Positions 1 to 6,338 are shown, numbered from the stretch's first letter. The stretch: DNA of 9,878 nucleotides from Candidatus Thorarchaeota archaeon (GCA_020355105.1 CP070658.1:1015699-1025576); one strand, 5' to 3'. Notes: generated by a model from the letters alone, not told the origin. Made by a program: numbers and translations.

Positions 1-793
1 GATTATGGACACATATTCAATGATTAAGGGACATACCGAGCTCGGCGTCGTTACAGGAAAACCTGTAGAAACTGGAGGTAGTGTGGGCAGAGTTGAGGCT
101 ACTGGAAGAGGAGTGTTCTACACCATGCAGGAGGCTCTTCGCCAGCAAAAGAGAAAATGTAAAGGAATCACTATTGCTCTACAAGGGTTTGGGAATGTGG
201 GAAGTCATTTTGCACTTTCAGCTAGCCAGGCTGGAGCCAAGATTGTGGGTATAACAGATGCTTTCGGAGGAGTTTACGATCCCGATGGATTGGATACGAC
301 AAAGCTACTAGAATATGCATCTCACCATCCAAGGAAGTCTATTGAAGGCTACCCTGGTTTGGACGCGCTCACAAATGAGGAGCTCTTCAAATTGGATGTG
401 GACGTCCTTGCTCCATGTGCGATTGGAGAGGTGATAAGCAAAGAGAATGCAGATTCAATAGGAGCGTGCATGATTGTAGAGGGTGCAAACGGACCCACTA
501 CAGCGCAAGCTGATGATATCCTCCAAGAACGGCAAATCTCTGTCATACCAGACATTCTGGCAAATGCCGGTGGAGTGACAGTTTCGTATTTGGAATGGGT
601 ACAAGGGCTTCAGTATTTCTTCTGGGATGAAAAACAAGTCAATGATAGGCTTCGTGAGGTGCTTGTTCGTGCCTACTGTGAGGTGGATAAAACAGCTGAG
701 AAATTCAATCTCAAGAGCCTTAGAAGAGCCGCATTAGCTCTCGCTATCAGAAGAGTAGCTCGAGCTATTGAGCTTAGAGGGATTTTCCCTTAA
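1..793 (+). CDS. gdhA: Glutamate dehydrogenase, 3' part (5' end outside window)
   Basis: This enzyme oxidatively deaminates glutamate to 2-oxoglutarate and ammonium with NAD(P)+, or runs the reverse reaction, in the cytoplasm. The frame is already open at base 2, and the first Met (base 5) is internal, so roughly the first 150 residues of a usual 415-430-residue protein lie outside the window. The retained part contains the Glu/Leu/Phe/Val dehydrogenase region rich in glycine (GKPVETGGS, residues 18-26 of this fragment). It also has a Rossmann nucleotide-binding motif GFGNVGSHFA (61-70) followed by an acidic residue after VGIT (D85). The late conserved blocks EGANGPTT (159-166) and IPDILANAGGV (181-191) are present. 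The TAA stop is at 791-793. A small hairpin (CCTCA TTC TGAGG, 816-828) and repeat copy R1 follow. The family assignment is secure; coenzyme preference cannot be read here. Confidence 0.97.
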   Translation, partial: IMDTYSMIKGHTELGVVTGKPVETGGSVGRVEATGRGVFYTMQEALRQQKRKCKGITIALQGFGNVGSHFALSASQAGAKIVGITDAFGGVYDPDGLDTTKLLEYASHHPRKSIEGYPGLDALTNEELFKLDVDVLAPCAIGEVISKENADSIGACMIVEGANGPTTAQADDILQERQISVIPDILANAGGVTVSYLEWVQGLQYFFWDEKQVNDRLREVLVRAYCEVDKTAEKFNLKSLRRAALALAIRRVARAIELRGIFP

Positions 794-827
794 GGAGTAT
801 GAACTAAGGGATAATCCTCATTCTGAG

Positions 828-864
828 GCAAAGAGAAGTAGAGGCGGAGGTGATGGAGAGATAT
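828..864 (+). repeat. Dispersed intergenic repeat, copy R1 (5' half only)
   Basis: This is the 5' purine-rich half of the repeat family described at R2-R7: AAGAGAAGTAGAGGCGG, then AGGTGATGGAGAGAT. It aligns with R3 until about 861 and then diverges into the ribosome-binding site of the next gene. The pyrimidine-rich 3' half with the GCTGAGCACC core is absent. It starts right at the end of a small hairpin behind gdhA. Either the copy was truncated or the downstream gene joined within it. Confidence 0.75.
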
Positions 865-883
865 GCACAAAAGGAGGGTTCCT

Positions 884-1114
884 ATGAGCAAGCTTAGACT
901 GAATGTGTTGATACAGGCAGTTGGAAAGCAGATATGGGAAGTCTGCAACGAAATCGAGAAGATTGTGGGTGTTAAGACTGTGCATACTGTGGTGGGACCA
1001 TTTGATGCAATTGTATATGCCGAACTGGGCTCGCCGAATGATTTGCGCCAGTTCTTGGATGACATCCATGGAATTGTCGGAATCATCAAGACAGAAACCT
1101 GTATTGCAGCATAG
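884..1114 (+). CDS. Stand-alone RAM-domain (Lrp/AsnC ligand-binding) protein
   Basis: This 76-residue protein consists only of the RAM domain (beta-alpha-beta-beta-alpha-beta, ferredoxin-like) that Lrp/AsnC regulators use to bind amino acids and assemble oligomers. There is no helix-turn-helix. The centre, VVGPFDAIVYAEL (about residues 36-48), matches the family's characteristic G-x-x-D turn followed by a beta strand. An ATG at 863 is in frame, but I chose 884 because a strong Shine-Dalgarno AAGGAGG (871-877) sits six bases before it. Such single-domain proteins are known to bind amino acids and may modulate full-length Lrp partners. Placement 90 bp behind gdhA in the same direction suggests a role in sensing amino-acid or nitrogen status, which is inference. 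The family call is good; ligand and partner are unknown. Confidence 0.85.
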   Translation: MSKLRLNVLIQAVGKQIWEVCNEIEKIVGVKTVHTVVGPFDAIVYAELGSPNDLRQFLDDIHGIVGIIKTETCIAA

Positions 1115-1204
1115 TTGATCGATGAAGAATCATCAGTGCATCTTGTGAATGATGTGATGCGGAATGAAGAGCTGATTGAATTCTATGCTCACTCATTGAC
1201 CACG

Positions 1205-1301
1205 GGATGGTGTCCGGAAACTCTACAGGATTAGCAACAAGAGTGTTGAAAGAATGATTGAGCAGACGCGCAAGCTTGCTCAAGAGATGGTTAGTCCATG
1301 A
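1205..1301 (+). pseudogene. arsR remnant: 3' end only, duplicated from the downstream arsR
   Basis: Frame 1206-1301 encodes 31 residues (DGVRKLYRIS..., ending MVSP, then TGA) that match the last 31 residues of the intact ArsR at 2664-2960 with five differences. The frame has a stop codon (TGA, 1197-1199) just upstream, and no N-terminal part with the recognition helix or CxC sensor is present. The DNA match continues past the stop into repeat R2, so bases 1205-1381 as a block equal 2864-3041 with about 17 substitutions and one 1-bp indel by my count. This is a non-functional relic of a duplicated arsenic module. Bases 1115-1204 hold nothing I can assign. Confidence 0.85.
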
Positions 1302-1381
1302 GGTAGAGAGAAACAGAGGCGGCGGTGATAGAGAGATTGGGGATTTACCCTTCTCACATTGCTGAGCACCCTTTCATTTTG
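1302..1381 (+). repeat. Dispersed intergenic repeat, copy R2 (long subtype)
   Basis: Full-length copy. The 5' half is purine-rich (GAGAGAAACAGAGGCGGCGG), followed by TGATAGAGAGATTGGGGATT. The 3' half is pyrimidine-rich: ACCCTTCTCACATTGCTGAG and CACCCTTTCATTTTG. It belongs to the long subtype (with CTTCTCACATTG), shared with R3 and R6. It directly follows the broken arsR end, exactly as R3 follows the intact arsR. Confidence 0.9.
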
Positions 1382-1450
1382 GAACAATTCAATCCATTCA
1401 GGTCATGCATAGTGAGTTTGACATGACACTTCCACACACGATCAGCCCTC

Positions 1451-1502
1451 CATTTCATTTATATATCGAGATTATTCGATGAAATGTACCCTTTTTAGAG
1501 GA
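1451..1502 (+). promoter_or_regulatory. Promoter and candidate ArsR operator of acr3
   Basis: An archaeal TATA-like element TTTATATA lies at 1458-1465. Nested dyads overlap it. CATTTCAT (1451-1458) pairs with ATGAAATG (1479-1486), and ATCGA (1465-1469) pairs with TCGAT (1476-1480). Both share nearly the same region, just at and after the TATA box, where a bound repressor would block TBP/TFB or the polymerase. The spacing and size of the inner dyad (16 bp) suit an ArsR-family dimer. A weak Shine-Dalgarno AGAGGA (1497-1502) precedes the ATG at 1511 by eight bases. Assignment to ArsR is inference from context. Confidence 0.6.
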
Positions 1503-1510
1503 AACAGAAG

Positions 1511-2590
1511 ATGGGCGAGGACAATCAACCTGAGCTAGATCCGCAAGACGGTGCTGAAGGGTCTATGGAATCAGAGAAAGGACTCGGAACCTTCGAGAAG
1601 TATCTCCCACTCTGGGTCGCTATTTGCATGGTTGCTGGAATTCTTCTCTCACTCATGATACCCGGAATAGGGGAGGCAATTGATTCTTGGAAGATTGGCA
1701 ATATCTCAGTCCCCATCGGAGTTTGTCTATTCCTGATGATGTATCCTGCAATGCTCAACATCCAGGCGTCAGAGCTAAGGAAACTTGGCAAGAATCCAAA
1801 ACCAATCATTCTCACGTTGTTCTCGAACTGGATAATTGCCCCACTGGTTGGACTTGCTCTTGCGAATCTCTTTCTGCCCGGAAACCCACAACTGATAGTA
1901 GCAATAATTCTGTTGTCATCAAGTCCATGTACTGCAATGGTCCTAGTCTGGGGTTACTTAGCTGAAGGAAATCAGGAACAAAATGTTGTTAATACGACCC
2001 TCAACACCGCCACTATCATAGTACTCTATGCTCCCATCGTTGCATTTCTCACCGGCATCTCAGCTATTCCTCTCGATCGGTGGGCTTTGTTTGTATCAGT
2101 GCTTGTATTCATAGGAATCCCATTGATGCTTGGAGTCGTGACAAGAAAGTCACTTGTCCCTTGGAAAGGGATAGAATGGTTCAATGAGAAATATCGCCCG
2201 GCTGCGGGCAAATTGGCATTACTTGCTCTCTTGACTACTCTAGTAGTGCTTTTCTCCTTGAATGGGAGAGTCATGCTGGAGAATCCCGACCTTCTAGTTC
2301 TTGTATCAGTTCCGCTTCTGATTGGATTTGCCATGGTAGTTGGCTACAACCTTATAGTGACACGAATGGCAAATCTCGCGTACCGAGAGGGAGTGATTAC
2401 CGTCATCATTGGCTCATCAAGTCATTTTGAGATTGCTATAGCGACAGCAATCGCGATTTACGGGGTTGGATCCATTGCAGCGCTAGGGACTACAATGGGG
2501 TTGTTTTGGGAGGTACCAGTGATGCTAGGTATTGTCTACCTGGGTAGGTACCTGCAAAGGAGAAACTACTGGAAAGGAAAACCTATGTAG
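1511..2590 (+). CDS. acr3: ACR3-family arsenite efflux permease
   Basis: This 359-residue, ten-helix-type membrane protein exports arsenite (As(III), possibly antimonite) using the ion gradient. The ACR3 signature is clear: SSSPCTAMVLVWGYLAEGN at residues 136-154, where Cys140 corresponds to the essential membrane cysteine of characterised ACR3 proteins. A second conserved stretch is SSHFEIAIATAIAIYG (303-318), with Glu307 at the position of the conserved helix-9 glutamate, followed by EVPVML (334-339). The first 30 residues are an acidic, hydrophilic tail on the cytoplasmic side. Two usual motif positions differ: the common NN before FE is SH, and the usual GPL before EVPV is GLF. It is followed 73 bp later by arsR and preceded by a TATA box with dyads. 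Induction by As(III) through ArsR is the expected control. Confidence 0.93.
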   Translation: MGEDNQPELDPQDGAEGSMESEKGLGTFEKYLPLWVAICMVAGILLSLMIPGIGEAIDSWKIGNISVPIGVCLFLMMYPAMLNIQASELRKLGKNPKPIILTLFSNWIIAPLVGLALANLFLPGNPQLIVAIILLSSSPCTAMVLVWGYLAEGNQEQNVVNTTLNTATIIVLYAPIVAFLTGISAIPLDRWALFVSVLVFIGIPLMLGVVTRKSLVPWKGIEWFNEKYRPAAGKLALLALLTTLVVLFSLNGRVMLENPDLLVLVSVPLLIGFAMVVGYNLIVTRMANLAYREGVITVIIGSSSHFEIAIATAIAIYGVGSIAALGTTMGLFWEVPVMLGIVYLGRYLQRRNYWKGKPM

Positions 2591-2663
2591 TTTCCAATCA
2601 GTCAAGACAAGACGGTTTATTGGCTGCGCCTCACTTGAATGCACATGTGGAGAGAGATGCCGG

Positions 2664-2960
2664 ATGAACATCAATAAGGAGAACAAATGGAGAGCGGATT
2701 TTCATAAAGCACTTGGTAACCCTGTTCGGCTAGATATCATTGACTTTCTTTTGGATGGCGAACAATGCCAATGTGATATATTCCCCCGAATTGGTCTGGC
2801 TCAATCTACGGTCTCTGCTTATCTAACTCAGATGGTCAGAGCCGGAATACTACATGTGCGAAAGGATGGTGTCAGGAAGCTCTACCGGATTAGCGATAAG
2901 AGAGTTCAGAGAATGATCGAGCAGACCCGCAAGCTTGCTCAGGAGATGGTTAGTCTATAA
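2664..2960 (+). CDS. arsR: ArsR-family arsenite-responsive repressor
   Basis: This 98-residue winged-helix repressor of the ArsR/SmtB family releases DNA on binding trivalent arsenic. HKALGNPVRLDIIDFLLDG (14-32) is the standard first helices. EQCQCDIF (33-40) carries the C-x-C-D element at the place of the As(III) site of E. coli ArsR (Cys35 and Cys37 here; the third Cys is missing, which the family tolerates). GLAQSTVSAYLTQMVRAGIL (44-63) is the recognition helix, followed by a wing (RKDGVRKLYRIS). I prefer the ATG at 2664, preceded by GGAGAG, to a longer in-frame start at 2532 that would overlap acr3 by 59 bases. The extra upstream frame is Cys-rich and looks fortuitous. It is very likely co-transcribed with acr3, repressing both. 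A broken copy of its 3' end lies at 1205-1301. Confidence 0.93.
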   Translation: MNINKENKWRADFHKALGNPVRLDIIDFLLDGEQCQCDIFPRIGLAQSTVSAYLTQMVRAGILHVRKDGVRKLYRISDKRVQRMIEQTRKLAQEMVSL

Positions 2961-3041
2961 GGTAAAGAGAAGTAGAGGCGGCGGTGGATAGAGAGATTGG
3001 GGATTTGCCCTTCTCACATTGCTGAGCACCCTTTCATTTTG
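2961..3041 (+). repeat. Dispersed intergenic repeat, copy R3 (long subtype)
   Basis: Full-length copy beginning one base after the arsR stop: GGTAAAGAGAAGTAGAGGCG at the 5' side, then CCTTCTCACATTGCTGAGC and ACCCTTTCATTTTG at the 3' side. It is near-identical to R2 and to R6 across the 3' half. GAGAAG in the 5' half is complementary to CTTCTC in the 3' half. Confidence 0.9.
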
Positions 3042-3049
3042 CATGAGTT

Positions 3050-3075
3050 GATTATCATTAATCCATCAGTTTTTT
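3050..3075 (+). terminator. Possible terminator behind arsR
   Basis: A short hairpin GATTA TCAT TAATC (3050-3063) is followed by CATCAG and a run of six T (3070-3075). T-runs are the main intrinsic termination signal in archaea, so this could end the acr3-arsR transcript after R3. The stem is weak and A/T-rich. Confidence 0.4.
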
Positions 3076-3102
3076 GAGTGCAATCCGTTTCTGTAGCAAG
3101 AA

Positions 3103-4083
3103 ATGGTGCCTGATACTCTGCTGTGGTCTATACTCTTCTTAGGCGGGTATATCACAATCTACCTTCTAGCAGATCTCATAATTGACATTCTTGAGGATAT
3201 CAGCGAATCATTCCTTATCTCTCCCATAGTCCTAGGACTTCTCATTCTTGGCATTGACCTAGAGGAGAGCATTGTTTCCCTGACAGCGGCGATTGAAGGG
3301 CTGCCATATCTAGCTCTCGGCAATCTTATTGGAAACACAGTAATAGCAATTGGGATTGCCTTTGGGTTGCCTGCGCTTTTTCTTAAGGCTGATATCGATC
3401 AACTTCCAAGACTCTACTATGCTGAGCTAGTGGGGGCTGGCGCGATTGTATTGATGTCAATGATTCAAACTAGCTATCTGATTCTATTCGGACTCTTGAG
3501 TATAATTCTCTTTGTTGCTCATCTAGCGTATACTCTACGAATTCAAAGAGAATTCAAATCCGCTAGCTTGCACGTGAAACAGACTGAGCAAGATAGTGAT
3601 GAGGAGTGGGAAGACAGCGACACGAAACGTGAGAATAGTATACAGACAGCTATCAAATTGCTGATAGCTCTAATTGCTATCTTTGTGGGTGCAGAGGTTT
3701 TGGTGTTCAGCGCTGAGGAGCTTGTTGTTCTAACTGGGTTGAATGAAACCTTCTTTGGGCTGATTATAATGGCAGCTGTTACCAATGTTGAGGAGTTCTG
3801 GTTGATTGTCAAGTCGATCAGAAAGGGTCACACCGAATTGGGTGTGAGTGCTCAGGTTGGTAAAATCATCTGGAATATCACACTGATTTTCGGACTTTGC
3901 AGCCTATTCCTATTTCAGTTTGCTTTTGAAACGATAATGTTACTAAGTTCAATTGTCTTCATTGTTGCACTCACTGTACTGGCTGCTAATCTTCTACATA
4001 ATCGATTAACACGAATAGCTGGTATTGGCTACCTACTGATTCTCCTAGTCTTCCTAGCTCTGAACTCATTATTTGCACTCTAG
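3103..4083 (+). CDS. CaCA-superfamily cation antiporter (Na+/Ca2+ exchanger-like)
   Basis: This 326-residue membrane protein has the two internal alpha repeats that mark the cation/Ca2+ exchanger superfamily. The alpha-1 repeat is LILGIDLEESIVSLTAAIEG (47-66) with ALGNLIGN (71-78). The alpha-2 repeat is MAAVTNVEEFWLIVKSIRKG (223-242) with QVGKIIWN (251-258). The ion-coordinating glutamates would be Glu55 and Glu231. The halves are joined by a hydrophilic, acidic cytoplasmic loop (about 150-180, TEQDSDEEWEDSD). The motifs are divergent: the usual GTSLPE is IDLEE/TNVEE and the usual GSN is GNT/GKI, so substrate (Ca2+, Na+ or another cation) cannot be assigned. The ATG at 3103 has no Shine-Dalgarno. 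It stands alone between R3 and R4, so no partner gene is indicated. Confidence 0.85.
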   Translation: MVPDTLLWSILFLGGYITIYLLADLIIDILEDISESFLISPIVLGLLILGIDLEESIVSLTAAIEGLPYLALGNLIGNTVIAIGIAFGLPALFLKADIDQLPRLYYAELVGAGAIVLMSMIQTSYLILFGLLSIILFVAHLAYTLRIQREFKSASLHVKQTEQDSDEEWEDSDTKRENSIQTAIKLLIALIAIFVGAEVLVFSAEELVVLTGLNETFFGLIIMAAVTNVEEFWLIVKSIRKGHTELGVSAQVGKIIWNITLIFGLCSLFLFQFAFETIMLLSSIVFIVALTVLAANLLHNRLTRIAGIGYLLILLVFLALNSLFAL

Positions 4084-4097
4084 AATGACTAACTCAA

Positions 4098-4170
4098 GGG
4101 TGAAGAGAAGTAGAGGCGGTGGTGACAGAGAAATTGGGGGTTGCCCATTGCTGAGCACCTTTTCATTCTG
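4098..4170 (+). repeat. Dispersed intergenic repeat, copy R4 (short subtype)
   Basis: GGGTGAAGAGAAGTAGAGGC, then GGTGGTGACAGAGAAATTGG and GGGTTGCCCATTGCTGAGC, ending CACCTTTTCATTCTG. It lacks the eight or so bases around CTTCTCAC found in R2, R3 and R6, so GCCC runs straight into ATTGCTGAG, as also in R5. It starts 14 bp after the antiporter stop. Confidence 0.9.
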
Positions 4171-4232
4171 TCATTCGGAAGTAAAACCCACAGTTCATAT
4201 TGCCATCCAGACTTGTGGCATTGTGGAACGGC

Positions 4233-4727
4233 TTGAGAGAAACAAACATCCTGATTGAGAAGGCAAAGCCAGATGATGTCCAAGAGATGTTGCTAGTCAT
4301 CAACAAAGCCAATCGAGAGGCATTTGTTGGAATAATCCCGAAGGAGCACTTTAGAGAGCCTATCATTACTCATGAACAGTTCAACGAATGTTCGGAGAGA
4401 ATGACATTCTACGTGCATAGACAGAAGGGAGTGGTGGTAGCAGTCGCAGCTTTGGGTGCCGAAGATCAAGACTGTGGTCGAATCCGATGGGTCTATGTGT
4501 TGCGGGAGTATCAGAGGCAGGGCATAGGCACCGCCTTGGTTCTTCACCTAGAACGAGAAGCGCGTGGAATGGGGCTCAGTAGGGCAAGACTTGTCACAGA
4601 CAATGATGCTACATGGGCTATCGCATTCTATGAACGCCTGGGTTACACATTGACTAGGAGGGTCCCGAACCCCTGGGGATTTGATTCTTGGATGGAGAAA
4701 CCGCTATCCCGCTTGGGTAGAGAGTAG
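4233..4727 (+). CDS. GNAT-family N-acetyltransferase
   Basis: This GCN5-related acetyltransferase transfers an acetyl group from acetyl-CoA to an amine; the substrate is unknown. With the TTG start at 4233 it has 164 residues. Residues about 5-25 form the typical opening (ILIEKAKPDDVQEML). VVVAVAALGAED is the central strand. IRWVYVLREYQRQGIGTAL (84-102) contains motif A with Q-R-Q-G-I-G-T for the acetyl-CoA pyrophosphate. AIAFYERLGY (129-138) is motif B with the conserved tyrosine. There is no ATG in the right place: TTG 4200, GTG 4215 and TTG 4233 are all in frame, none has a clear ribosome-binding site, and I favour 4233 from domain length. The gene converges on the toroid-protein gene, with a strong hairpin between them. 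Confidence 0.85.
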   Translation: MRETNILIEKAKPDDVQEMLLVINKANREAFVGIIPKEHFREPIITHEQFNECSERMTFYVHRQKGVVVAVAALGAEDQDCGRIRWVYVLREYQRQGIGTALVLHLEREARGMGLSRARLVTDNDATWAIAFYERLGYTLTRRVPNPWGFDSWMEKPLSRLGRE

Positions 4728-4738
4728 TGCATGTGGTG

Positions 4739-4774
4739 GTGTCTTGAGTGACAAGACACTCCCCCTTTGTCACT
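4739..4774. terminator. Bidirectional hairpin between convergent genes, with alternative fold
   Basis: GTGTCTTG (4739-4746) pairs perfectly with CAAGACAC (4752-4759) over a five-base loop. A second, mutually exclusive stem pairs AGTGACAA (4747-4754) with TTGTCACT (4767-4774) over a C/T-rich loop. It lies 12 bp after the GNAT stop and 24 bp from the end of the toroid gene on the other strand, so it can serve both. Confidence 0.6.
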
Positions 4775-4797
4775 GTTGAATATCGCTCTGGTCTTAC

Positions 4798-5766
4798 CTA
4801 CTTGAATGTCCTCTTCATTATCAGCAAGGCCCAAAGAGTAATCCATCTCGATGGTCTTTGCTTCTGTCCAAAGTCGAAGTCAGTCCAAACTCTATGGATT
4901 GACTCGGGTGTGAATCGTCCCCCATTGTCACGTTTATCGAGCAGCAGTTCCATCATTCCAGACCCAAGAAGTTCTTGCCTTGAATGCTCAAACTGCGAGA
5001 GAACTTCAAGGAACTTCAGAATCCGATACTCAGTGAACGGATACTTCAGCTTCTCCCACCCATGCCCAATCTCACTATCATGACCAGCGTATTTCACTTT
5101 CCCACGATTCTTCCAGCAATCAAGGAGGAAACTGACTCCTTTCTTCGCAGAAACACAATCTCTCAACTTGGGATTCTGACCCATGGCTCCAAGTGCGAAC
5201 ATGGTTGCAAAAGCGCAACTCGGCTCTTCCTCTCTTGGTCCGCCGATCAAACCAGTCCCCTTGCACCAGAATCCGCCATCTAGACGCTGTCTGTTGACGA
5301 GCCATCTGTAGGCCTTTTGCAGTCTTGAATCATTCAGAAGGCCGAGCTTTGCCATTGCTTCGACAAGTATTGCAGTATGACAATCGCCAGGTTCTGTTGG
5401 CGGAGACCAGCCAAAGGCACCAGATTCAAGCTGGGTGCTGAACACGTATTCACAAGCTCCCGCGATTCTCCTATCATCTACCCTAAAACCGAAATCTGCT
5501 AGGACTGGTAGCAGCCAGAACGTAGTGTCTTTCTTGGGCCACCAAGTGTGGATATCCTTCGGCTTCCCCCAGTAACCATCTTCATTCAGATCCGCAAAGA
5601 TGCGTTCTATCATTGGATTCTTGGGAATGGCCATTCTTGATGCCACTACTGAGTCATCATCCTCTGCCTTGTCCTGCAGCCACGTCAAGGCGCGATAGAC
5701 AACCCAAGGCTCTCCATCTAACAGCCACCGCAAGAGATTCTTGTTCATTACGGTTTCCCAGTTCAA
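4798..5766 (-). CDS. Alpha/alpha-toroid protein with prenyltransferase/squalene-cyclase-like repeats
   Basis: This 322-residue soluble protein has no signal peptide. It contains repeated helical hairpins with aromatic-glycine turns resembling the QW-type repeats of terpene cyclases and protein prenyltransferases: NEDGYWGKP (61-69), LESGAFGWSP (113-122), RLDGGFWCKG (161-170) and DNGGRFTPE (280-288). The DxDD motif of squalene-hopene cyclases is not visible, and only scattered Cys/His residues are present, so cyclase or prenyltransferase activity is unproven. Similar uncharacterised proteins occur in many archaea. The start is TTG at 5766, supported by GAGGA (5773-5777 on the plus-strand coordinates) six bases upstream; an ATG at 5748 (residue 7) is the alternative. 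It is transcribed away from the MoaD-like gene and ends at the shared terminator with the GNAT gene. Confidence 0.75.
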   Translation of the reverse strand: MNWETVMNKNLLRWLLDGEPWVVYRALTWLQDKAEDDDSVVASRMAIPKNPMIERIFADLNEDGYWGKPKDIHTWWPKKDTTFWLLPVLADFGFRVDDRRIAGACEYVFSTQLESGAFGWSPPTEPGDCHTAILVEAMAKLGLLNDSRLQKAYRWLVNRQRLDGGFWCKGTGLIGGPREEEPSCAFATMFALGAMGQNPKLRDCVSAKKGVSFLLDCWKNRGKVKYAGHDSEIGHGWEKLKYPFTEYRILKFLEVLSQFEHSRQELLGSGMMELLLDKRDNGGRFTPESIHRVWTDFDFGQKQRPSRWITLWALLIMKRTFK

Positions 5767-5911
5767 ACTGATTCCTCATCAGGGCGTGTCGTCGCTGACT
5801 CACCACAATCAAACGCCGTTTTTCCACATTAGATTTTGGACATGAATTGAGCAACAAAGCTCCGAGTTCTCGGGCGTTGATGTTTGGATGCAGGAAGAGC
5901 TATGATGCCCA

Positions 5912-5983
5912 GGATGGAGAAAGTAGAGGAGGCTACAGCGGAGAGATAGGGCGTTGCCCATTGCTGAACACCCTTTCATTTTG
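5912..5983 (+). repeat. Dispersed intergenic repeat, copy R5 (short, most divergent 5' half)
   Basis: GGATGGAGAAAGTAGAGGAG, then GCTACAGCGGAGAGATAGGG, CGTTGCCCATTGCTGAACA and CCCTTTCATTTTG. The core has GCTGAAC where others have GCTGAGC. GGGC GTT GCCC forms a perfect small hairpin here. It sits in a divergent intergenic region, still in + orientation. Bases 5767-5911 hold only the toroid gene leader and nothing else I recognise. Confidence 0.85.
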
Positions 5984-6000
5984 TGTCTGTATCGTACAAA

Positions 6001-6029
6001 TCCCTTATCTGCTATTGACTGCAAGTCAA
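6001..6029 (+). promoter_or_regulatory. Promoter with perfect palindrome abutting the MoaD-like start
   Basis: A TATA-like CCTTATCTG lies about 28 bp before the ATG at 6034, the spacing of leaderless archaeal transcripts, and there is no Shine-Dalgarno. Between them is a perfect dyad TTGACT GCA AGTCAA (6015-6029), four bases before the ATG. It would cover the expected transcription start, so it looks like a repressor site; as RNA it could only act if transcription starts further upstream. Confidence 0.45.
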
Positions 6030-6033
6030 CAAT

Positions 6034-6279
6034 ATGATTGAAGTTCTACTCTATGGCAACCTCAAAGAGATTGTCAGGGACAACATTGCCGATGCCAATT
6101 CGATTCTGATATGCGATTACATCGAAGGAGAGAGTTTTCCAGAACTATTGCACCGTTTGGGATTGAAGATGACTGATGTCGGAGATTGTTACATCAACAA
6201 TAACCTAGCAGAGCCAAACAAAGTGATCCACGATCGTGACACTATTGAGCTCAACCAACATGGTCGCCCATCAGGATAG
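6034..6279 (+). CDS. MoaD/ThiS-like beta-grasp (ubiquitin-fold) small protein
   Basis: This 81-residue protein has the pattern of sulfur-carrier/ubiquitin-like folds. It starts with a beta hairpin (IEVLLYGNLKEIV). A helix with SFPELLHRLGLKMTD follows, then CYINNNLAEPNKVIHDRDTI, the equivalent of the 'N-G-x-x-x-x...L-x-D-G-D-x-V' end of MoaD/ThiS. Functional sulfur carriers and ubiquitins end in Gly-Gly, but this one ends GRPSG. It is therefore either processed, not a conjugatable carrier, or a binding-only relative. No moaE, moeB/thiF or thiG lies nearby. The likely leaderless start and overlapping palindrome suggest its own regulation. Family assignment is moderate. Confidence 0.7.
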   Translation: MIEVLLYGNLKEIVRDNIADANSILICDYIEGESFPELLHRLGLKMTDVGDCYINNNLAEPNKVIHDRDTIELNQHGRPSG

Positions 6280-6338
6280 AGATTGTATCCAGTTGAGAGT
6301 ATTGCTAGGAATGGCCCAAAGTATCTCTCGTTAGAAGT

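Noticed and set aside
863..883. Earlier ATG of the RAM-domain protein
   Set aside because: The SD AAGGAGG lies after this ATG and is correctly spaced for the ATG at 884.
1321..1381. Repeat as a box C/D guide RNA (GTGATAG as C box, invariant CTGA as D box)
   Set aside because: The C-box-like part is degraded or absent in several copies, no D'/C' pair is visible, and the bases outside the boxes do not form the expected terminal stem.
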